Below, one piece after another: positions 17,361 through 26,300 of a stretch of 64,000 nucleotides of DNA. The stretch comes from Methanobacterium sp. Its GTDB lineage: Archaea > Methanobacteriota > Methanobacteria > Methanobacteriales > Methanobacteriaceae. The stretch is taken from contig JASEIM010000001.1 in the NCBI GenBank assembly GCA_030017655.1, positions 62,001 to 126,000 of the forward strand, read 5' to 3'. Under the pieces are notes generated by a model that saw only the letters and a program-made list of their open reading frames with translations, was not told the DNA's origin and ran no database searches. How positions within the stretch are numbered: the first letter of the stretch is position 1; each line of letters opens with the position of its first letter. The position numbers were made by a program, and so were the translations under genes.

Positions 17361-18725
17361 TTAATCTTTTACCAGAGGATATCCTGCGGCTTTCCAGGCA
17401 CGTATACTTCCCAGGACATTGGCAACTTCTTTATATCCATTAGTTTTCAGCACACTTGCTGCAATACTTGCCCTGTTTCCTGTATCACAATATACAACAA
17501 TGTATTTATCATCTGGAACTTCTTTTAAATGATCTTTTAAATCTCCCACATAGATATGATGTGATCCTTCAATATATCCCTCTTCACGCTCTCCAATTTC
17601 CCTTACGTCAATTATAAATAGGGATTCATCACTCTGTCGTTCTTTTAAGTCATGTACAGACCATGTATCTATTTTCTCGATTTTTTCCCCACTATTGGCC
17701 CAGAGGGTGAACCCGCCAGCTAAATATCCATAGATATTATCGTATCCAATTCTTATCAGATACCTTGCAATCTCATCTATAGACTGGTTATTTTCATCGA
17801 TTACAATGATTGGATCTTCGTAATTGAGCATCCATCCTGCAAAATAGGTTAATCCACGTTTCCAGATATTTAATGTCCCTGAAACATGTCCTCCAGCAAA
17901 ACTGGCAGCCATTCTAACGTCAACAACTTGAGAAGTTCCAATATGTTCTTTAAATTCAGTTATACCCAATGGCTTTAAATAGGGAAGCCTGCAAAGTAGG
18001 GGAGCACCATCTTTATTGTATACTTCCATTTTTTTAAAGTATGGGGCTTTAACCATTTTTTCATTTAATTTATGTTCAATAAATTCTTCCTTAGATTTTT
18101 GAAGCATTGGATTAGTTTTTTTCTCGTATCCTATCGTTGTAAATTCACTTTCTCGGATATCTTTTCCACATACAGAGCCGGATCCATGGGCTGGAAATAC
18201 AAGAACATGATCTCCTAGGGGGATGATTTTTTTATGTAAGCTATCATAGAGTTTCCCTGCCATTTCTTCTCTTACATCATCTCCATAAATATCTGTTCGG
18301 CCAACTTCGCCTGCAAAAAGGGTGTCCCCTGTAAAAATAATATATGCATCATCTGAAACTGCTTTATCTTTTAATAAGAGGGATATGCTTTCACGGGTAT
18401 GTCCTGGAGTTTCAATAATTTCCAGTTCAATATCACCTATCTGGAATTTGTTTCCCTCTTCTACAATGTTCCCATAATTAAAATCTAAATTTTTACTATG
18501 ATATATTGGGGCCCCTACTCTTTTTGAAAGCTCCATTGAGCCTATAACATAATCTTCGTTACAGTGAGTTTCAAATATGTGGGTTATTTGCATTTCATGC
18601 TTTTTAGAGTAATTTATATAGGAATCACAATCCCTTCTTGGATCAATTACTGCAGCTTCCCCTTTTGATCCTATAAAATATGATTTATGGGCTAATCCTT
18701 CGCTTTTAATTATCTCAAGTATCAT
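17361..18725 (-). CDS. MBL-fold plus two rhodanese domains (persulfide dioxygenase-like), altered metal motif
   Basis: About 454 aa. Residues 1-245 form a metallo-beta-lactamase fold, and two rhodanese domains follow. The second carries the active-site Cys in IVVYCDTGNRAS; the first has YEDPIIVIDENN with no Cys at that position. In the MBL domain the normal THxHxDH reads THCNEDY, losing the second and third ligands, whereas ETPGHT, FTGDTLFAGEVGRTD and PAHGSG are kept. MBL-rhodanese fusions usually act in sulfide/persulfide metabolism. Start: of the two adjacent ATGs, 18725 has the better spacing from GGTGG. Confidence 0.75.
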   Translation of the reverse strand: MILEIIKSEGLAHKSYFIGSKGEAAVIDPRRDCDSYINYSKKHEMQITHIFETHCNEDYVIGSMELSKRVGAPIYHSKNLDFNYGNIVEEGNKFQIGDIELEIIETPGHTRESISLLLKDKAVSDDAYIIFTGDTLFAGEVGRTDIYGDDVREEMAGKLYDSLHKKIIPLGDHVLVFPAHGSGSVCGKDIRESEFTTIGYEKKTNPMLQKSKEEFIEHKLNEKMVKAPYFKKMEVYNKDGAPLLCRLPYLKPLGITEFKEHIGTSQVVDVRMAASFAGGHVSGTLNIWKRGLTYFAGWMLNYEDPIIVIDENNQSIDEIARYLIRIGYDNIYGYLAGGFTLWANSGEKIEKIDTWSVHDLKERQSDESLFIIDVREIGEREEGYIEGSHHIYVGDLKDHLKEVPDDKYIVVYCDTGNRASIAASVLKTNGYKEVANVLGSIRAWKAAGYPLVKD

Positions 18726-18948
18726 CATATCCACCATTTGCTTATTTAAAGCAATTAATGAAATATTTATTTAATCCCTGCTTTAATGGGGGCAATTCTA
18801 TTATTATTTTATAATAAAAAACATATATAATTTGTGAATAATATGGGCTAGAGTGACAAAAATAGTTTAAATCTCCTGCAAATATGCCCTAAATGATATA
18901 ATAGTTTAAGAATGGTTTTACACTTAAAAAATAGGAATTTTAAAGTAA

Positions 18949-19245
18949 TTATTTTTTATTAGAGTTAATGAGTGAAATCACAACTTTAAGGAATAATTCA
19001 CGCTTTTTATCAGCTGATAATCCATCATATACATCTAAAAGTTTATTTGCTTCAAAAAGATGGTTTTCTATCACATTTTCAATTAAAAACTGTTCTGGTT
19101 CTTTATCATCTTCATTTGGCTGCACTTTAGAGAAAAAGCATCCGCCCATGCTCATTTTGTACTCATCAACAATTGAATTAACATCAATATCTTCTTTTTT
19201 CAAATAATCACCATTTTTTAAACATACAAAATTAGATTTATACAA
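18949..19245 (-). CDS. Hypothetical protein of up to 98 aa
   Basis: Unrecognised, acidic, probably helical, no membrane segment. A short GGCFFSKVQ segment is the only Cys-containing part. The frame starts with TTG at 19245; an internal TTG fourteen codons later follows a GGTGAT, so the start is uncertain. Confidence 0.45.
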   Translation of the reverse strand: MYKSNFVCLKNGDYLKKEDIDVNSIVDEYKMSMGGCFFSKVQPNEDDKEPEQFLIENVIENHLFEANKLLDVYDGLSADKKRELFLKVVISLINSNKK

Positions 19246-19381
19246 CTAAATATATATTTCTTTAATAACAAATAATAGATGGATAAGAAAATAAAGGAAA
19301 TATATCTTTTTTAATAATAAAAATATTACTATATCGTTTTAATATTAAAATTCCGGATATATAAACCCATCAGTGATTAAA

Positions 19382-20323
19382 ATGGAGAATATTATAGAAA
19401 CTTATGATATTACAAAAAAATTCGATGATTTTACAGCGGTTGAATCTGTAAATTTAGAAGTTGAAAGAAACAGTGTATATGGTGTTTTAGGGCCGAATGG
19501 GGCGGGAAAAACCACACTTATTTCAATGCTTTGTACAATTCTTCATCCAACTTCAGGTACAGCTTCTGTAAACGGATATGATATAGTAAAACATCCTAAA
19601 GAGGTTAGGGGTTCAATAGGCATTGTTTTCCAGTCAAGAGCATTAGATGACATACTAACAGGTAGGGAGCATCTTGAAATGCACGCTGCTCTTTACGGAG
19701 TGCCTCATGATGTTAGATCAAAACGAATCGATGAAATACTGGAATTAATTGACCTTGGAGAAAAAGCAGACGAATATACAAAAACATACTCCGGGGGAAT
19801 GAAAAGAAGGCTTGAGATCGGAAGAGGCTTAATTCACTATCCAAAGGTCCTCTTTTTAGATGAACCAACATTAGGTCTTGATCCACAAACAAGGGAAAAA
19901 ATATGGGAATACATTGAAGATTTAAATAAAAGAGAGGATGTAACCGTTCTTTTAACCACCCATTACATGGATGAGGCAGATAAACTCTGCGATAAAATCG
20001 CTATTTTTAATCAGGGCAAAATTGTTACCACTGATTCTCCGAAAAACCTCAAAAGACAACTAAAAGCTGATACCATCACTCTAACAGTTGATGATATGGA
20101 TAAATTCTGCAGGAAAGCAGAAGATCTCGATTTTATTAAGGATATATTCGTAGTTGACAATGAAATCAAATTGATGGTTGAAAGGGGAGAAAATCTCATT
20201 ACTAAGGTGGTGGATTTTGCAGGAGAAAATGGAATAGAAGTTAAATCCGTGGAACTGGACCATCCCAACCTGGAAGATGTTTTCATCAAATACACAGGAT
20301 CCTCTATGAAAGGAGGGATGTAA
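19382..20323 (+). CDS. ABC exporter ATPase, DrrA type
   Basis: About 313 aa. Walker A GPNGAGKTT, signature YSGGMKRRLEIGR, Walker B LFLDEPTLGLDPQTR and H-loop LLTTHYMDEA are all intact. The C-terminal extension (about 215-313), ending in VELDHPNLEDVFIKYTG, is typical of daunorubicin-resistance-type ATPases (DrrA family). The ATG at 19382 is preferred to the GTG three codons earlier. The stop lies directly before the ATG of the permease (TAA then ATG), so the two form one operon. Confidence 0.88.
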   Translation: MENIIETYDITKKFDDFTAVESVNLEVERNSVYGVLGPNGAGKTTLISMLCTILHPTSGTASVNGYDIVKHPKEVRGSIGIVFQSRALDDILTGREHLEMHAALYGVPHDVRSKRIDEILELIDLGEKADEYTKTYSGGMKRRLEIGRGLIHYPKVLFLDEPTLGLDPQTREKIWEYIEDLNKREDVTVLLTTHYMDEADKLCDKIAIFNQGKIVTTDSPKNLKRQLKADTITLTVDDMDKFCRKAEDLDFIKDIFVVDNEIKLMVERGENLITKVVDFAGENGIEVKSVELDHPNLEDVFIKYTGSSMKGGM

Positions 20324-21088
20324 ATGGCGGAATTAGAGGGAATATATACAATTTGGCTTCGTGAAACCAAAAGATACATACGCTACAAATCCAGAATTGT
20401 AACCTCTGTTGTAACACCCCTTTTATGGCTGATCATATTTGGAACAGGTTTGGGAGCAGCTGTAAGGTTCGGGGGAATGCATGGAGGCTACCAGCAGTTT
20501 ATATTTCCCGGAATAATAGGACAGACCATCCTGTTTACATCTGTCTTTTCAGGAGTATCTGTAATCATTGATCGTCAATATGGATTCTTAAAAGAAATAC
20601 TTGTAGCACCAATTATGCGTTCATCGGTTGTAATGGGGAAAGCCCTCGGTATAAGCACAGCATCCCTGATTCAGGGAGTTATACTGCTTTTATTATCATT
20701 TATCGTCGGAATCCAGATGACCATACCCTGCTTCCTGCTTAGCACAGTAATTATAGTCCTAACATCCCTAGGATTGGCAGGTTTGGGTTTGATGATAGCA
20801 TCATTTACAGACAGTATGGAGGGATTCAACCTTATTTTAAGTTTCATCGTCTTGCCGATGTTCCTTTTAAGCGGCGCGCTTTTCCCAATAACAGGACTTC
20901 CAGAGTGGCTTCAATTTGCAGTTTATTTAAATCCACTGACCTATGGGGTTGATGCTCTGAGGTTCACAATCCTTAAAAGCTCTGTACTGCCATTATATAT
21001 TAATTTTATTGTCTTAATTGGGTTTTCTGCAGCTACAGTTCTTACATCAGCGTATCTATTCAGTAAAAGGGAACAGGGATTGATGTAA
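20324..21088 (+). CDS. ABC-2 type exporter permease, DrrB type
   Basis: 254 aa with six hydrophobic helices. Family segments GFLKEILVAPIMRSSVVMGKALG and FLLSGALFPITGLPEWLQFAVYLNPLTYGVDALR are characteristic of ABC-2 permeases (PF01061). Together with the upstream ATPase it should form an exporter of lipophilic compounds or a membrane component. It starts immediately after the ATPase stop. Confidence 0.87.
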   Translation: MAELEGIYTIWLRETKRYIRYKSRIVTSVVTPLLWLIIFGTGLGAAVRFGGMHGGYQQFIFPGIIGQTILFTSVFSGVSVIIDRQYGFLKEILVAPIMRSSVVMGKALGISTASLIQGVILLLLSFIVGIQMTIPCFLLSTVIIVLTSLGLAGLGLMIASFTDSMEGFNLILSFIVLPMFLLSGALFPITGLPEWLQFAVYLNPLTYGVDALRFTILKSSVLPLYINFIVLIGFSAATVLTSAYLFSKREQGLM

Positions 21089-21089
21089 A

Positions 21090-21536
21090 TCACCCCTTCT
21101 CTTTATCTTCTTTTAATAACCCCATTTCATTTAATAAAATTTCTTTCATCTTTTTAAGATCATTATCCCCAAATTCTTTAGCAACTGGAGACTCATAGCT
21201 TTCTGTGGAGATTTCCACTTTTTCTATATAAATTTCCCTTAAATGCCTGAGATGGTAATTAAGTTCTCTTTGAAGGTGATTTTCATCTTTTCTCTCATGA
21301 TCTTCCTTTAGGGTGTTCATTATTAATAATAAATCATTATTTGACGGATTAAAATGTTTTTCAGATTCATAATCCCTACTTTGACTATTTTCTCCATCGT
21401 TCATATATTCTTCAATTGTATTTTGATATTTAAGTGGATTACCCCATTGACAGGTACTGAACTCTACCATATCTTCTTTATTTTCTATTTTGTAGGAAAC
21501 ATTGCATTTACAGATTAAATAGGCATAAGCACACAT
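21090..21536 (-). CDS. Hypothetical 148-aa charged protein
   Basis: Unrecognised. The N-terminus is Cys-containing (MCAYAYLICKC), with a Cys at CQWGNPL. The rest is hydrophilic and helical, with a heptad-like central region (LKEDHERKDENHLQRELNYHLRHLREIYIEK) suggesting a coiled coil. The stop is one base from the stop of the convergent permease gene. Confidence 0.5.
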   Translation of the reverse strand: MCAYAYLICKCNVSYKIENKEDMVEFSTCQWGNPLKYQNTIEEYMNDGENSQSRDYESEKHFNPSNNDLLLIMNTLKEDHERKDENHLQRELNYHLRHLREIYIEKVEISTESYESPVAKEFGDNDLKKMKEILLNEMGLLKEDKEKG

Positions 21537-21623
21537 TTTAACACTTTAATATAGTATATGCTCTGATAATAAGGATAATTTTCATAAAATTAATGGATTT
21601 TATAAAAAATGTTAAAACTTAAA

Positions 21624-22745
21624 TTAATTACTCCTGGAAAACAACCTGTTAATAAGACTTTTTTCTATTTTTACTGCTTTTTCTGGGCACATCTCCATGC
21701 AGCACATACATTTTATGCATTCATCATAGTTAAATTCAGGTATATTAGCTCTGGCTTTTAAAGCTCCAACAGGACAGCTTTTAGCGCAGGTTTTACAGTT
21801 AGTGCAGGTATCAGAGTTAATTGAAGGTCTTGCCCAGTAAAATTTCATCAAACCTCTGGCTATAAATGAGGGCAGTAAATTTAATGATGAAGCTAGATTA
21901 GGAGGCCATTTAAAATCAGTTCTAACTTCTGGATGATATCCAAGAATCTCTATTTTGTTTATATCAGCCTCACCTATTCCTTTTTCATATGCTATTTTAG
22001 TTGTGGGTACTTTCAGTGGATCTTTTCCTAAAATGTAGGTTATATAACTGTCAAGAGCCACACCATCATCTGATGCTAAAACCATGTTAAGTTCTTTGGG
22101 ATTTCCGGCTGATGGGCCAGATCCATCCATTGCAATCACACCATCCACTATGTTAAGACCTGGCTTTGATAGAGAGAATATATCAACCACCAGTCCCGCA
22201 AAATCAGCAGGTATTGGGGATTCTTTATGGTATTCAATCTTTTTAAGCCCTGGAACCGTCCCGTACATGTTTTTAACTGCACAGGTAAACATAGTAAGGG
22301 AGTGGGTCTTTATTTTAGGGACGTTTATTACAAAATCAGCATCCAGAACAGGCTTTGCAATGTAATAATGGTTGCCATTCAGTATCTTTCTATAGACTCC
22401 GGCGGATTCAAAATTAACTATTTCAGTATCTAAGCGGCTGCAGACTTCAAGTATCCCTGAAGTTTCCCAGTATCTTTTTAAATCATCCACAGGCCATCCG
22501 GGGCTATCTCCAACAATCGGTATGGCATCTTCATCTTTGACTAGATTAATAATAGCTTCTATTATAGCTGGGTGAGTTGTAACGGACTCTTCAGGCTTTT
22601 TTGCAAGAAGCAGGTTGGGTTTAATTAAAACGGTATCATTTTCATTGATAAAATTTGAAATCCCACCTAATTTATTGATGCAATCCCTGACTGAACCATC
22701 AGCTTCTTTATATGAAAGGCACTGGTTTATACTTATTGAACTCAT
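21624..22745 (-). CDS. DUF362 protein with C-terminal 2[4Fe-4S] domain
   Basis: 373 aa. The DUF362 domain (residues 1-300) shows VLIKPNLL, GDSPGWP, NVPKIKTHSLTMFTCAVKNMYGTVPG and DGVIAMDGSGPSAGNP. The C-terminus has two clusters: CTNCKTCAKSCP and CIKCMCCMEMCP. Such proteins are widespread in methanogens; the reaction is not established, though electron transfer or activation of a small acid is often suggested. It is followed downstream by no partner gene; the 9-nt gap from the RHH gene upstream suggests the two are cotranscribed. Confidence 0.8.
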   Translation of the reverse strand: MSSISINQCLSYKEADGSVRDCINKLGGISNFINENDTVLIKPNLLLAKKPEESVTTHPAIIEAIINLVKDEDAIPIVGDSPGWPVDDLKRYWETSGILEVCSRLDTEIVNFESAGVYRKILNGNHYYIAKPVLDADFVINVPKIKTHSLTMFTCAVKNMYGTVPGLKKIEYHKESPIPADFAGLVVDIFSLSKPGLNIVDGVIAMDGSGPSAGNPKELNMVLASDDGVALDSYITYILGKDPLKVPTTKIAYEKGIGEADINKIEILGYHPEVRTDFKWPPNLASSLNLLPSFIARGLMKFYWARPSINSDTCTNCKTCAKSCPVGALKARANIPEFNYDECIKCMCCMEMCPEKAVKIEKSLINRLFSRSN

Positions 22746-22754
22746 GGGATGCCT

Positions 22755-22940
22755 CTATTCACAGACTCTGTCCTCATCTTCAAGTTCAATATATTCAAAT
22801 CCTTCTTTCCTGCACCATTCATAGAGTGCTTCAGTGGCCCCTCTTGATAGACGTCCCTGCTTATCTCCATATTTATGTCTTGTGATCCTTCTAAATGCAA
22901 TTTCCAATTCATCCGGAATACATACTGTTATCGCTCCCAT
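22755..22940 (-). CDS. Ribbon-helix-helix-like small regulator
   Basis: 61 aa from ATG 22940, supported by GGTGA just upstream. MGAITVCIPDELEIAFRRI followed by GRLSRGATEALYEW fits the beta-strand plus two-helix layout of CopG/RHH proteins. It precedes the DUF362 gene by 9 nt on the same strand and may regulate that operon. Confidence 0.6.
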   Translation of the reverse strand: MGAITVCIPDELEIAFRRITRHKYGDKQGRLSRGATEALYEWCRKEGFEYIELEDEDRVCE

Positions 22941-23349
22941 AAAATTCACCATTAAAATTAATATGATTTAAATTATATTTTCCTGGGTATGTTTTTATAA
23001 ATTCTGTTATTTATAATGAGAAAGAACTAGTGCTCCAAGTTTCAATTTTTTTCTTTTAAAAAATAGTCTGAGTTATAAGTTATAACAATTGGTAATCAGG
23101 CATAATTCAGTGTCCAGATGTATTATTAATGAAATGGGGGTAAATGATCATTTCAGTGTATATGTACCGGATTATTTTTGCTTCTTTTTAATGATTTTAT
23201 TTTTACATGTTATCAAGGATAATTTTATTTCGCCATACTACAGTTTAACGAAGTAAAATCCATTAAATGATAATAATATTAAATGGACAGATAATACTGG
23301 ATTGAAATCTAAAATATTAAATTATGCCCAATGATTATTTTAAAGGTCA
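22941..23349. other. Intergenic region, no gene seen
   Basis: About 400 bases between the RHH gene start and the end of the large kinase gene. AT-rich; no open frame with an RBS, no RNA-like structure and no repeats were noticed. Confidence 0.4.
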
Positions 23350-26300
23350 TTACTTTTTAATTGGTACAGTAAAATAAAAGGTTGAACCTTTTCCCAATTT
23401 TGATTCCACCCAAACTTTACCGCCATGACGGTCAATAATCCTTTTAACAATGGCAAGCCCAATACCTGCCCCTTGGTATTCACCAATTGCATGTAATCGC
23501 TTGAAAACCTCAAATATTCTATCTGAATATTCCTCTTCTAGGCCTATTCCATTATCACTTACAGAAAATACATATTCGTTATCTTCTTTTCTTGCTGAAA
23601 TATGAATTTTAGGTTTTTTTCCTTCCCTTCGGAATTTCAATGCATTACCAATGAGGTTCTCAAATACGCATGTAATCTGGTCAGGATCTGCTATTATTAA
23701 TGGAAGTTTATCGTGAGTTATTTCGGCGTGACACTCTTCAATTGCTGATTGAAGATTATATAAAGCATTTATGAGTGCTTCTTCACTGCTAAATTTCCTG
23801 AATTCTCCTCCCTGTGTTCCAACACGAGAATAATCAAGCAGTCCCTGAATCATTTCTTTCATTCGTTGTGCGCCACTTACCATATACTCCAGAAAATCAT
23901 CTGCATCTTTATCAAGTCTTCCTTCATAACGCATCTTTAAGAGTCCAGCATAATTACCCATGGTACGAAGCGGTTCTTGAAGATCATGGCTTGTAATATA
24001 GGCAAAACTCTGCAGTTCCTCATTAGAATGCTTTAAAATCTCAATTAATTCCTGCATTTCCTTTTCATAACTTAATTTGGTAATTGTAGTTCCGATTTCC
24101 CTCCCTATCGACTTTAAAATGCTTTTTTCATTATCATCGATGGAATCTCTTTTATTGCTTGCAAGATTAAAAGAACCAATAATCTTATCTTTAGAATATA
24201 TGGGAACTGCAACAATTAAACTGTATTTGCTAAGATGATCAACTCCTGATTTAGAAATATCAATTTTATCCATAAATAATGAATTTCCATTAATTAAAAC
24301 TTTACTGTAGCGTGGGAGGGTAATATCAATATTACCAACTGTACGAACAAAATCTTCAGAAAGGCCTTCAGAGTAAACAATTTTTGCAATCTGCTCTTTT
24401 TTATCAATTAAATATATTCCTCCCCCTTGAAAATCCATTAAATCAAAAAATAGATGTAATACTCTTTTAGAAAGGTCTTGTAAGTCTTCAGAGCTATTTG
24501 CAGCAGTAATAACTTTACTGTATATATCTAATTGGCTAACATGTTCTTTTAATTGTTTTTCGGCATGTTTACGTTCTGTAATATCCCTGATATTACTTAA
24601 GAATACTGTATCTTCCCCATAGCTGCGTTTTAGTGGTGTAACTCCTATTTCAACAGGGATTGATTGATCATGTTTTGTTTTTAAATTAGCTTCAAAAATT
24701 GGAATTTCCATGTTTTTCTGCATTTTTTTAATCCGTTCTTCAGTCTGGAACCCTGCTGTTTCAGGATAGAGATCTTCAAGTTTCATTGATAGTAATTCTT
24801 CCCTTGAATATCCTGAAAGTTGAATTAATTGTTTGTTTACATCTAGAATTCTTTTATCTTTGGAGAAAACGTTAATAGCATCTCTGGAATTTTCAAAAGT
24901 TGACCTGTATCTTTTTTCACTTTCACTTAGCGCCCCATATGCTTCTTCAAGTTCGACTGTACGTTCCTTAACTTTTTTTTCCAGGATATCATATGATTCT
25001 TTTAGCTCTATTTCAGCTCTTTTACGCATTAAAGCTTCAACAAAAGCAACAGAAAGAGTTTCAATGTTTTCTGCATCTTTAGTGGTATAATCTTCTTTTT
25101 TATTGGCCAGTCCAATCATCCCAATAGTTTCAATGCCTTTTTTGAGGGGCACTCCAAGAAATGAGTTTATTTTCGGATGTTCTTCAGGAAATTCCCTTCT
25201 ATCTGGGTCGGATTCAGGTTTATTCACGATCTGGCTTTTTTCTTCTTTTATTGTTCTTCCCCAGTAACTGGCAATCTCCATATTGGTTAACATTCTGTTG
25301 GCCATATCTGGAGGGATTTTAAATGATTCCAATGCAGAGGGACTAAATGCAAGGGCATCCATACGTCCTTCAGGGTTAATTTCACTTAAAAATCCGAATT
25401 CACTGCCAGTTAGCTCTTCTGCAACTTCAAGACACTTACCTGCAACTGCCTCTTCAGTTTCAAGGGTTAATGATCCACGTAAAACCATGTTAATACCGTT
25501 TAATAATCTTTCATGCCTCTCAATTTTTTCTTCAGCTTTTTTACGTTCTGTAATGTCACGTGCTGCTGCAAATACTCCAATTACTTCACCGGATTCGTCT
25601 TTATATACTGATGCATTGTATAAAACGGGTGTTTTATGCCCATTTTTATGTTTAATCTCTAATGGATAATCTATCACGATTCCTTCACGGAAAACTTGCT
25701 GGTAACCTTTTCTGGCTTTTTCAGGCTCTGTAAAGTAATCTGAAAAATCAGTTCCAATTAATTCATCTCTGAAGTAACCAGTAATGGATTCTGTTGACAT
25801 GTTAACATCGGTTATTTTACCATCAGGACCAATAGTAACCAGAGGATCAACACTGGCCTCAATAAGACCACGATTATATCTATAAGCTTTTTTAAGTTCT
25901 TCCTCTGCTTTTTTACGATCTGTAATATCATGAGCAACAACTAATGCTCCAACGGGTTTTCCATTTTCATAGGTGAATGACATGTTCAAAAGTCCATAGC
26001 GTATTTGGCCATCTTTTGTCCTTCCAGTATATTCCAGTGAATCATCTATTTCTTCTCCAGCAAGAAATTTATTTACCCTTTTTTCAAAAATTTTTTTGCT
26101 CTCATCTACAAGGAGGTCGGAAGGGTTCATTGATAAAAGCTCTTCTCTGGTATAGCCTGTTGTTAAGCTCATTACATCGTTAACACTTATAAATTTAGGG
26201 CCACGGAAGTCAATTTCATAGATCATGCTGGGCGCATATTTTATGAGCAGGCGTGATTTTTCTTCAGACTTTTTGAGTTCTTCCGCAATCTGTTTTTGCT

